5,139 nt of DNA from Gammaproteobacteria bacterium (GTDB lineage Bacteria; Pseudomonadota; Gammaproteobacteria; UBA9214), in contig DAOVYA010000146.1 in assembly GCA_030635865.1 (NCBI GenBank), positions 1-5,139 on the forward strand, written 5' to 3'. Shown here piece by piece: positions 1 to 5,139 of this stretch. Both the position numbers and the translations under genes were made by a program. Position 1 is the first letter of the stretch; every line of letters begins with the position of its first letter. The notes beneath the pieces are model-generated. The model had not been told where the DNA came from, did no database searches, and saw only the letters and a program-made list of their open reading frames with translations.

Positions 1-193
1 ACATGGCCTGATCGTGTTCTTTTTCAGAGTCAATCGCAGCTAAAGATGCAGTCTGGCCTGTTCTGTCCGCGACATCCAGCAGCAGAATCCGTCCCGTGTT
101 ACCGGCTTCCGGGTTCGGCGCGGTCCATGCAAGCAGGAGTATGACATGTGCTGCCACAGATAATGCCAGGAACCCTGTAAAGTGATTACGCAT
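1..193 (-). CDS. tonB: TonB-family energy transducer, N-terminal fragment (runs off the left edge)
   Basis: Only the first 64 codons are visible. The protein begins MRNHFTGFLALSVAAHVILL, a short basic start followed by one hydrophobic segment (about residues 6-23) and then a polar stretch, as expected for an inner-membrane protein anchored by its N-terminus with a periplasmic body. Within the membrane segment Ser12 and His16 form an SxxxH pattern, the pair known in TonB to be needed for coupling to ExbB/ExbD. The ATG at 193-191 shares one base with the receptor stop codon (TAATG), and AAGGA lies just upstream inside the receptor's last codons, so the two genes are probably translationally coupled. 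The inferred role is to pass proton-motive energy from ExbBD to the cobalamin receptor. The C-terminal TonB domain is outside the window, so the assignment rests on the N-terminus and the context. Another single-pass protein encoded next to the receptor remains possible. Confidence 0.72.
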   Translation of the reverse strand, partial: MRNHFTGFLALSVAAHVILLLAWTAPNPEAGNTGRILLLDVADRTGQTASLAAIDSEKEHDQAM

Positions 194-2274
194 TAATCCT
201 TGCCGCCGAATTCCCTGGATACGGTAAACAGTATAGTCCTTTCCGGCAGGGGATAGGCATTGTATACCCCTGCGGTGGATATGCTGCTGACACCGTAGTC
301 GATCGCTTTTTCTTCAAAGATATTGTTGACATCCAGTCCCAGCCGGTAGCCTGCAATAACATGGCTGGCCCTGGCATCGACCGTGGTGTAGGAGGGGATT
401 TTCTTGCCGAAACTGTTGCTCTGGTCATTGTCGAAGTATTTATTGTCTACGTAGTTAACGGCGACCGTGAAATCAGTATTGGCAGATTGTTGCCAGGTCC
501 CTGCCAGGCTGGCCGTATTTTCCGGAACCAGCGGCACATTCTTCCCGGAAAAAATACCTTCCCGGAACCTGGAACGCATGTAAGTGTAGTTACCCTGCAA
601 GCGTAACCGGTCTGTCAGGTCTACACTGCCGCTTAACTCAACACCGTAGCGTTTCGTCGGGTCAAGGTTTATATTTTCAAAGGTGACCGGGTTAAAGTGG
701 ATCTCGTCCTTCAGCCGCATGTAATAGGCATTGGCATCAAGAGATAGTCGTCCTGTTTGATAGCGGGTGCCGATATCAAGGCCGTTGGCAGTTTGCGGGT
801 CCAGAGGCGAGAATATCCTGGTCCCGGTGAAGGCGAACGTGTCCGGATCAAAGAAAAACCTCGACTCAAACATCTCGTCCACGGTGGTCACGCGGGCGCT
901 GCGGGTGAACTTGATATAGGCAGCCGTGGTCGGGTTGAGCTGTTTCTCGATACCAGTCTCCAGCATGTGTATTCGCTGGCTGTCGGATAAGCGGGGTGCC
1001 TGGCCATCAAAAACGGGGTCAGCACCCGGCGCGGTCGGGTCAAAACGATCCCTGGCTTCCAGTTTTACCCATTGCAGGCGGGCGCCAAGGTTTACCGTGA
1101 TGTCTTCACTGGCAGCTATTACCGTGTCTGCATACACGGCGGTGGACTCCTGCTCGGCATCCAGTTTGTGTATGGGCACACTATCTGTTGCGGGATTTAA
1201 CGAACGGTCGGAGTGGTAGTCGCTATTGTAATAATCAATGCCTGCAGTGGTTGTCGTTTGTCTTCCAAGCAGGCGGTGGGGTTTACTGAAACGTGGAGTG
1301 AACGACCAGGTGTCGAGGTCGGTATCCAGGTAGCTGGCAAAGAATCCACCGAAGAGGTAATCATCAAAAAAGGCCTGTTGATTCTTGTGGCGGTAACTGA
1401 AATCGAAGACGGCCTCGGTTCCGTCCTCCCAGTAGTGTGTATAACCGGGATTTATCAGGTAGCCATCCTGGTCGCCGTAGTCTCTCGGGGTGTTGGTGCC
1501 CCTGCGGTCGGTCTTGAGTTCGTTGATTCCGGTTCCCGGGTTGACCTTGCGTTCACCCGGTAGTTCCAGGTCCTGCTCATAACCGCTGAGCTTGAGGGAT
1601 AACTCGCCGTTGTTACGTGTGTAGCGGATGTCTGAGTTGACGCTGCGCTGGTCCAGGTCATTGTGGTCACGGTAGCCGTCACTCCAGACCCCGTGTGCAC
1701 CAAGGAACATGGCAAGCGGGCCTTTGTTGTGGCTGACATGCGCATCCACTTGCTGCGTATTCAGGTTGCCTGCACCTGCCTTGAAAAATCCGGTAGTCCC
1801 GCTTTTTTCGGAATGGCGTGTAATGATATTGATGGTGCCGCCTACTGCACCATCACCATAGAGTACCGCGCCGCTGTTGCGCATGATCTCGATACGCTCG
1901 ATGCTTTGCAGCGGAATGACGCTGAAATCAACGCTGGAAAAGTCCACGTCATTCAGGCGCCGTCCGTTCAGCAGGATCAGGGTGTTCTGACCGGAAGCGG
2001 CCCCGAAGCCGCGAATATCAACCGCGGCGCTGGTACCGTTATTACCGAACAGACTGCGGCTAAGCACGCCGGCCTCACGGCCGAGCAGTTCAGGCAGGGT
2101 GCGTGCGGTGCTTTTCTCGATATCTTCCGCCGTAATCACCGTGGTATGGCCACGGGCTTTGAGGTCCCCGGTATTAATGCGGGTAGCGGTCACCAGGATA
2201 TTGGCGGATGTTTCAGTTGCAGCCAGGTTGCTGCAATACAGTCCTGCAAGCAGGATGATAAAATGATTTTTCAT
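193..2274 (-). CDS. btuB: TonB-dependent outer-membrane receptor, probable cobalamin receptor BtuB
   Basis: The product is a 693-residue ligand-gated outer-membrane barrel. Residues 1-19 or so (MKNHFIILLAGLYCSNLAA) form a signal peptide. A TonB box-like ILVTAT follows at about 26-31, comparable to the TLVVTA of BtuB. The plug domain spans about 35-155 and shows family motifs: TLPELLGREAGV (59-70), VDIRGFG (85-91), LILLNGRRLND (99-109), IERIEIMRNSGAVLYGDGAV (125-144) and GGTINIIT (145-152). The rest is barrel, ending in a strand containing RTILFTVSREF. Four residues (GGKD) follow that last aromatic, whereas most family members stop at it. The start is set at 2274 rather than the in-frame ATG at 2286, because GGAG at 2284-2281 is well spaced for 2274, overlaps the upstream ATG, and 2274 gives a cleaner signal peptide. 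E. coli BtuB is shorter (614 residues), so the cobalamin substrate is inferred mainly from the upstream riboswitch and the btuCD neighbours. A receptor for another corrinoid is the main alternative. Confidence 0.9.
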   Translation of the reverse strand: MKNHFIILLAGLYCSNLAATETSANILVTATRINTGDLKARGHTTVITAEDIEKSTARTLPELLGREAGVLSRSLFGNNGTSAAVDIRGFGAASGQNTLILLNGRRLNDVDFSSVDFSVIPLQSIERIEIMRNSGAVLYGDGAVGGTINIITRHSEKSGTTGFFKAGAGNLNTQQVDAHVSHNKGPLAMFLGAHGVWSDGYRDHNDLDQRSVNSDIRYTRNNGELSLKLSGYEQDLELPGERKVNPGTGINELKTDRRGTNTPRDYGDQDGYLINPGYTHYWEDGTEAVFDFSYRHKNQQAFFDDYLFGGFFASYLDTDLDTWSFTPRFSKPHRLLGRQTTTTAGIDYYNSDYHSDRSLNPATDSVPIHKLDAEQESTAVYADTVIAASEDITVNLGARLQWVKLEARDRFDPTAPGADPVFDGQAPRLSDSQRIHMLETGIEKQLNPTTAAYIKFTRSARVTTVDEMFESRFFFDPDTFAFTGTRIFSPLDPQTANGLDIGTRYQTGRLSLDANAYYMRLKDEIHFNPVTFENINLDPTKRYGVELSGSVDLTDRLRLQGNYTYMRSRFREGIFSGKNVPLVPENTASLAGTWQQSANTDFTVAVNYVDNKYFDNDQSNSFGKKIPSYTTVDARASHVIAGYRLGLDVNNIFEEKAIDYGVSSISTAGVYNAYPLPERTILFTVSREFGGKD

Positions 2275-2341
2275 TACATTCTCCATGCCACAGCACGGCC
2301 CCGTGCTGATGTTTGATCAGTGCAGAAGGAGAATGACAATG
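2272..2341 (-). promoter_or_regulatory. SD/start-codon sequestering inverted repeat of btuB (putative riboswitch expression platform)
   Basis: On the minus strand GGAGAATG (2284-2277), which holds the Shine-Dalgarno sequence, is perfectly complementary to CATTCTCC (2335-2328) located 43 bases upstream. After a small internal loop (GT opposite T) the pairing resumes for four more pairs between AATG (2275-2272), which contains the ATG start, and CATT (2341-2338). The helix would therefore bury both the ribosome binding site and the start codon. It lies between the riboswitch and the gene, where a translational expression platform is expected. The complementarity is seen directly; control by B12 is inference. 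Confidence 0.65.
2291..2308 (-). other. GC-rich hairpin in the btuB leader
   Basis: CAGCACG and CGTGCTG form a 7-bp perfect stem around a 4-base loop, six bases upstream of the btuB Shine-Dalgarno sequence and inside the loop of the larger sequestering helix. No run of U follows it, so it does not look like an intrinsic terminator. Its CAGCAC arm can also pair with GTGCTG at 2369-2364, which would give a competing fold. Confidence 0.6.
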
Positions 2342-2393
2342 ACAGGAAGAAGCAATTCACTGCCAGCACCGCCCCCCGCGATACATGCATAGT

Positions 2394-2585
2394 GCTTCAG
2401 GCCGGTCTCCGGACTCGCGAGTGGGCTTTCACCCGGTGAATCACCTTCCCGCGCCATGCGCAGTGGCATACTGATTCACCTTGACTCGCTTACCGTTGCG
2501 GGGGCAGTGCCGGGATTGTCTGTTTGATTGACGCACCGGCTTCCCGTTTCATCCCCGGGACGAAGGTCCCCGGGACACCTGAAAC
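2394..2585 (-). ncRNA. Cobalamin riboswitch (AdoCbl/B12 aptamer) upstream of btuB
   Basis: This 192-nt leader contains the conserved elements of the cobalamin aptamer in the right order. They are GGGAAGCCGGTGC early on, then CTGCCCCCGCAAC followed by GGTAAGCG, GCCACTG (2467-2461), GGGAAGG (2450-2444) and the B12 box AGTCCGGAGACCGGCC (2415-2400; the family consensus has AGCC where this has AGTC). Closing helix P1 is formed by GTTTCAGG (2585-2578) and CCTGAAGC (2401-2394), eight pairs with one G-U. An internal helix GGTGAATCA/TGATTCACC (nine pairs) encloses the GCCACTG-to-GGGAAGG region, and GCGAGT pairs with ACTCGC outside it. A GGGT-GAAA-GCCC mini-hairpin is also present. In this RNA class, ligand binding usually represses translation or transcription of the gene downstream, here btuB and the overlapping tonB. 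Confidence 0.95.
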
Positions 2586-2597
2586 TAAGCGTGAAAG

Positions 2598-2626
2598 ACT
2601 GTACGGCCGGGAAGGGTGTGTGTCAA
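2598..2626 (-). promoter_or_regulatory. Sigma70-type promoter for the riboswitch-btuB-tonB transcript
   Basis: A perfect -35 TTGACA (2626-2621) is followed by a 17-base spacer and a -10 TACAGT (2603-2598; 4 of 6 consensus bases, with TA and the final T kept). A transcription start about seven bases further on, near 2591, would leave only about six bases before helix P1 of the riboswitch, which fits a riboswitch at the very 5' end of its message. The -35 box lies only 7 bases downstream of repeat copy C. Confidence 0.75.
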
Positions 2627-2633
2627 GGATGTG

Positions 2634-2906
2634 CCGATTTATTTGTCATTGCGACCTCATGACCCGTTCATTACGGGAACGCAGTGACGCAGCGATCCCT
2701 TACCATTCCCGGCGGGGCGCCGGTCCTACGGTGATTGATAGTCCGGGTCGGGGTTTGCTGTAGGACCCGCGCCTCGCGGGGAATACCCAACCCGGAAAAT
2801 AGAACGGTAAAAGATTGCCGCGCTGGTCGCTCCCGGCATCCTGCCTCCCGCGACACTTGTACATCCATGTACATCGCGCTCGCAGTGACATCGGCAATAA
2901 TCTCGG
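2634..2906. repeat. Mosaic palindromic repeat, copy C (GTCATTGCGA family)
   Basis: The left end, CCGATTTATTTGTCATTGCG and the next bases (2634-2655), matches the left end of copy B almost base for base. A matching inverted end, TCGCAGTGAC, lies at 2880-2889. In between are GGAACGCAGTGACGCAGCGA (2678-2697) and AGATTGCCGCGCT (2812-2824), counterparts of the GAACGAAGTGACGCGGCAAT and GAGATTGCC blocks of copy A. The palindrome TGTACATCCATGTACA (2859-2874) is the same kind of CATCCATG module seen in copy B. Beyond the inverted end, AGTGACATCGGCAATAATCT resembles another half-unit. A REP-like pair (2702-2788) is nested inside. No gene is visible here; open frames across it are translations of the repeat. 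The following stretch to 2970 shows nothing beyond a weak GGTCC/GGACC inverted repeat. Together with the promoter and repeat this accounts for the gene-free region between btuD and the riboswitch. Confidence 0.7.
2702..2788. repeat. REPIN-like pair of inverted REP hairpins
   Basis: Two REP-like units face each other across a 30-base spacer. On the plus strand the right unit reads GTAGGAC followed by CCGCG-CCT-CGCGG and GGAAT (2760-2785). On the minus strand the left unit reads GTAGGAC followed by CGGCG-CCC-CGCCG and GGAAT (2729-2704). Each holds a perfect short stem with a 3-base loop, and the bases that differ between the two stems differ on both sides, so pairing is kept. The GTAGGA head followed by an imperfect palindrome matches the general form of gammaproteobacterial REP sequences, which are usually spread by a RAYT transposase encoded elsewhere in the genome. 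Confidence 0.65.
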
Positions 2907-2970
2907 TCCACATCCCTGCCCAGCGCGGACCTTCAATAAAAATCTTTAAGGACTTCGTCACGTCTTGCGG

Positions 2971-3738
2971 TTATTGCGGTAGCCACACCGGTCCGTCAGG
3001 TCCCTGCAGGGGTTGCAGTGGATGTTGATACAGGCGCTCCAGATTTGCCTGCGTGATGACTTCAGTTGCGTTGCCTTTTACATGCTGGCCCTCACCGAAC
3101 AGCAACAGGAAATGGTTGCAGTAACGCAACGCAAGGTTGAGGTCATGCATCACCAGCAGCAGTGATTTTCCGGTTTCCATGGACTGCCGTGTGAGCATAT
3201 TGAGCGTGTGAACCTGGTAATGAATATCCAGGTGACTGGTTGGTTCATCGAGCAACAGAATTTCAGGGTCCTGGGTCAGCAGGGTGGCGATGCCCAGTCT
3301 GCGGCGTTCGCCTCCGGACAGGGTGGCGACATTGCGTTCCTCCATGCCTTCCAGGCCGACTGACTTGAGTGCGGTGTGCGCAATGTTGTAGTCGTTTGTA
3401 TCTTCCCATTGAAAACTGCCCAGCCAGGGATGACGGCCGCTTAGTGCTGTGTCCAGGACGCTGGCCGGGAAGTTGTCATGGTGGTCCTGGAGCAGAATAC
3501 CAATATGCCGGGCGACGGTTTTCCTGTGCTGCCCGGCCAGGGGCTTGCCGTTCAGTTCAATGCTGCCGCTGTCCACTGGCCGTAGTCCGGCCAGGGTGTG
3601 CAAGAGGGTGGTTTTACCGGTGCCATTGCGGCCGAGTATGCACCAGCGCTCACCTTGTTCAATGCGCAGGTCCAGTCCCTGGCAAACATGTGTATCACCA
3701 ATCGTGATTGCAAGTGAATTGGCTGTTAGCACAGACAT
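2971..3738 (-). CDS. btuD: ABC transporter ATP-binding protein, probable cobalamin importer ATPase BtuD
   Basis: This 255-residue cytoplasmic ATPase powers the permease encoded just upstream in transcription order. All ABC motifs are intact: Walker A GRNGTGKT (36-43), Q-loop Gln84 in ILLQDH, signature LSGGE (140-144), Walker B ILLLDEP (160-166), D-loop SHLD (168-171) and switch His198 in LLVMHD. Length and motif style fit the family of iron-chelate and B12 importer ATPases (FecE, FhuC, HmuV, BtuD). The substrate cannot be read from the ATPase itself; cobalamin is inferred from the neighbouring btuC-type permease and the riboswitch-controlled receptor. The start at 3738 gives a normal N-terminus (MSVLTANSLAI), but the bases before it (GGGTTTCCCTAG) contain no good Shine-Dalgarno sequence. 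The gene is separated from btuC by 239 bases filled by a repeat, instead of the tight spacing common for such pairs, so its translation signals may have been altered. Confidence 0.88.
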   Translation of the reverse strand: MSVLTANSLAITIGDTHVCQGLDLRIEQGERWCILGRNGTGKTTLLHTLAGLRPVDSGSIELNGKPLAGQHRKTVARHIGILLQDHHDNFPASVLDTALSGRHPWLGSFQWEDTNDYNIAHTALKSVGLEGMEERNVATLSGGERRRLGIATLLTQDPEILLLDEPTSHLDIHYQVHTLNMLTRQSMETGKSLLLVMHDLNLALRYCNHFLLLFGEGQHVKGNATEVITQANLERLYQHPLQPLQGPDGPVWLPQ

Positions 3739-3748
3739 CTAGGGAAAC

Positions 3749-3953
3749 CCGGATTTATTCGTCATTGCGACGACTGCATGGATGCAGGAGGTAGAGTAAA
3801 GCTTCCGCTCCTGCTCACGCCCCTCACCTACATCCATGTAGGCGACGCTGGAGCAGTTACCGAGGAACAAAGTGACGCGGCAATCTTCTTCAGGATGGCA
3901 CCAGATACTCTCTGCCAGATTCAGGAGATTGCTTTGCTTCGCTCGCAATGACG
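3749..3953. repeat. Palindromic repeat, copy B, between btuC and btuD
   Basis: The element starts CCGGATTTATTCGTCATTGC (3749-3768) and ends TCGCAATGACG (3943-3953), giving inverted termini CGTCATTGCGA/TCGCAATGACG. A core runs GAGGAACAAAGTGACGCGGC followed by AATCTTCT (3863-3890), and AGGAGATTGC (3923-3932) can fold back on its end. This core matches copy A closely. A left extension holds two related palindromes, CTGCATGGATGCAG (3774-3787) and CTACATCCATGTAG (3828-3841), which are inverted counterparts of one CATGGATG-AGG module. The frame that stays open on the minus strand (3739-3966) is repeat translation and is not called as a gene. The element fills nearly the whole 239-base gap and comes within 11 bases of the btuD start codon. 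Confidence 0.8.
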
Positions 3954-3977
3954 GGAATTTTTCCATTATTCAGAACT

Positions 3978-4967
3978 TCACTGGTTCTCATCGCCGTGCA
4001 GTGTGCGGCTGTGATGCAGCAGTGCCAGGAACAGGGGCACGCCTACCAATGCCGTGAGGATGCCTACCGGCAACTGCCGGGGCGCCAGCAGGGTGCGCGC
4101 CAGGGTGTCTGCAACGATGAGCAGGCAGCCCCCCAGCAGTACCGCTGCCGGCAATAGTACGCGGTGGTCGCGTACACCGGCCAGGCGCAACATGTGTGGA
4201 ACGATTAGTCCGACAAAGCCGATGGTGCCGGCCAGGGTAACCGCGGTGGCGGTCAACAGTGATGCCAGCAGGTAGATAACATGCCGTAATGGCTTGATGC
4301 GGACGCCCAGTGAAGCCGCTGCCAGTTCACCGTGTGTCAGCATATTCAGCGAACGTGCAATGGCGATAGCCGTGAACAGCCCGACAAGCAAAATGGAAAA
4401 ACCCGTGTAGGGTACAGTGGCATAACCCAGGTCACCCATTAACCAGAACAGCATGCCACGCAGGCCCTGCTCAGGGCTGAGTGCCAGGATAAAACCGATG
4501 CATGCACCCCAGCCTGCAGCAACCACCACCCCGGTAAGCAACAGTCGACTGGTTGTCCAGCTACCACGCCCGTGAGACAGGCCGAATACCAGCAGCATGG
4601 AAAACAGTGCCCCGGAAAACGCCGCACCATGCAACCAGAGGCTGCCAAGGCCGAACAACAGTGCCAGCAGGGCGCCGGTTGCCGCGCCGCCGGAAACTCC
4701 CAGCACATAGGGATCAGCGAGCGGATTGCGCAACAGTACCTGCATCAGCGCGCCGGCGAGTGCCAGTAGCGCGCCGGTAGTAAATGCCGCTGCTGACCGT
4801 GGCCAGCGCAGCTCGATTACTACACGGTCGGCAAGTCCCTGTGAGTCCCCTGTTATTGCAGTCAGCAGATCCTGCCAGCCAACGTCGACACTGCCACTCG
4901 ACAGGCTGAACAGGAAACTTGCCAGGGTAGCAAGAAACAATGCAGTAAAGAGGACTATCGGACGCAT
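3978..4967 (-). CDS. btuC: FecCD/BtuC-family ABC transporter permease, probable cobalamin permease
   Basis: The product is a 329-residue, very hydrophobic inner-membrane permease, close to the 326 residues of E. coli BtuC, with about ten predicted membrane helices. Family motifs are clear: ELRWPRSAAAFTTGALLALA (52-71), RNPLADPYVLGVSGGA (80-95), GTIGFVGLIVPHMLRLAG (247-264; the loop region that contacts the ATPase in BtuCD structures), LLGGCLLIVADTLAR (277-291) and LPVGILTALVGVPLFLALL (299-317). The start at 4967 is preferred over the longer frame starting at 5006. It has AGGG (4979-4976) eight bases upstream and begins with a normal MRPIVLFTALFL membrane segment, whereas the 13 extra residues would be encoded by repeat DNA. 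It pairs with the downstream btuD. Iron-siderophore and heme permeases share this fold, so the B12 assignment relies on context. No promoter or riboswitch is visible for it within the window. Confidence 0.88.
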   Translation of the reverse strand: MRPIVLFTALFLATLASFLFSLSSGSVDVGWQDLLTAITGDSQGLADRVVIELRWPRSAAAFTTGALLALAGALMQVLLRNPLADPYVLGVSGGAATGALLALLFGLGSLWLHGAAFSGALFSMLLVFGLSHGRGSWTTSRLLLTGVVVAAGWGACIGFILALSPEQGLRGMLFWLMGDLGYATVPYTGFSILLVGLFTAIAIARSLNMLTHGELAAASLGVRIKPLRHVIYLLASLLTATAVTLAGTIGFVGLIVPHMLRLAGVRDHRVLLPAAVLLGGCLLIVADTLARTLLAPRQLPVGILTALVGVPLFLALLHHSRTLHGDENQ

Positions 4968-4973
4968 AAAAAG

Positions 4974-5010
4974 TACCCTGTCATTGCGGCCTTTTACCCC
5001 CGTCATTGCG
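4974..5010. repeat. Short direct repeat at the btuC start (duplicated element end)
   Basis: TACCCTGTCATTGCG (4974-4988) is repeated almost exactly as TACCCCCGTCATTGCG (4995-5010), 22 bases apart when aligned on GTCATTGCG. The second copy is the terminus of repeat copy A. The first supplies the CCCT that on the minus strand is the AGGG Shine-Dalgarno sequence of btuC. Confidence 0.6.
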
Positions 5011-5139
5011 AGGAACGAAGTGACGCGGCAATCTCTTGCAGAATGACTCCTCTGCCAGCTTCACGAGATTGCCACGCTCCGCCGCGCCCTGAAGGATGGC
5101 ATAGCCATCCTGAGGAAGTACTCCTGGGGTGCAATGACG
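5001..5139. repeat. Palindromic repeat, copy A, upstream of btuC
   Basis: The termini are inverted: CGTCATTGCG at 5001-5010 and TGCAATGACG at 5130-5139, the latter coinciding with the window edge. Inside, GGCAATCTC (5027-5035) and GAGATTGCC (5065-5073) form a perfect 9-bp inverted repeat. A separate perfect hairpin GGATGGC-ATA-GCCATCC lies at 5094-5110. The left half (GAGGAACGAAGTGACGCGGC, AATCT, then CAG..., CTCTGCCAG, TTCAC) aligns with copy B. No coding signal is seen, so this 139-base element is the whole of the visible upstream region of btuC. It has the form of a non-autonomous (MITE-like) or otherwise repeated palindrome with no transposase. Confidence 0.75.

Noticed and set aside
193..2274. 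Lipoprotein reading of the receptor N-terminus (Cys14 in the signal peptide)
   Set aside because: The residues before the cysteine (GLY) do not form a lipobox, and a normal signal peptidase I site follows it.
2275..2286. Upstream in-frame ATG (2286) as the btuB start
   Set aside because: It has no Shine-Dalgarno sequence of its own and overlaps the one serving 2274. It would only add MENV before the signal peptide.
2291..2308. Intrinsic terminator in the btuB leader
   Set aside because: The hairpin is strong enough but is followed by TGGCATGGAG rather than a U tract.
1663..2316. 217-codon open frame on the plus strand
   Set aside because: It lies entirely opposite the btuB signal peptide and plug and part of the leader. 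The minus strand there has full family motifs, and the plus-strand translation shows none.
2671..2961. 96-codon minus-strand frame between btuD and the riboswitch
   Set aside because: It is made almost wholly of repeat copy C and the REP pair. No protein motif is seen and alternative frames are equally open.
2634..3953. CRISPR array or insertion sequence
   Set aside because: The repeats are palindromic, unevenly spaced and only three in number, with no regular spacers and no transposase or cas gene.
3739..3966. 75-codon minus-strand frame in the btuC-btuD gap
   Set aside because: It reads straight through repeat copy B, including both terminal inverted repeats, so it is repeat translation rather than a gene.

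Overview
This window looks like a chromosomal vitamin B12 (cobalamin) uptake locus from a Gram-negative bacterium, most likely a gammaproteobacterium. The grounds are a TonB-dependent outer-membrane receptor with a signal peptide, TonB itself, a BtuCD-type importer, a proteobacterial-style cobalamin riboswitch, and REP-like palindromes starting GTAGGA. I cannot name a genus. Every gene I accept lies on the minus strand, so transcription runs from high to low coordinates.

Layout in transcription order: (1) 5139-5001, a palindromic repeat (copy A) ending in CGTCATTGC-type terminal inverted repeats. (2) 4967-3978, the inner-membrane permease BtuC. (3) 3953-3749, a second repeat (copy B) filling the gap between the permease and its ATPase. 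(4) 3738-2971, the ABC ATPase BtuD. (5) 2906-2634, a third, mosaic repeat (copy C) carrying a REPIN-like pair of REP hairpins. (6) 2626-2598, a well-formed sigma70-type promoter. (7) 2585-2394, a cobalamin riboswitch. (8) 2341-2272, an inverted repeat that can mask both the ribosome binding site and the start codon of the next gene. (9) 2274-193, the BtuB-type receptor. (10) 193-1, the start of a TonB-type energy transducer, which overlaps the receptor stop codon by one base and runs off the left edge.

How it fits together: the receptor binds cobalamin outside the cell, TonB energises passage across the outer membrane, and BtuCD moves the vitamin across the inner membrane. The receptor and TonB sit behind the riboswitch, so both should be repressed when B12 is plentiful. 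The permease and ATPase are transcriptionally upstream of the riboswitch and are not obviously controlled by it. The periplasmic binding protein BtuF is not in the window.

The most interesting points are the probable translational expression platform of the riboswitch (an SD/AUG-sequestering helix with a possible competing fold), the placement of one repeat element in every intergenic gap of the transporter genes, and the nested REP pair whose two stems differ by compensatory changes. I see no evidence of a wholly new gene system.
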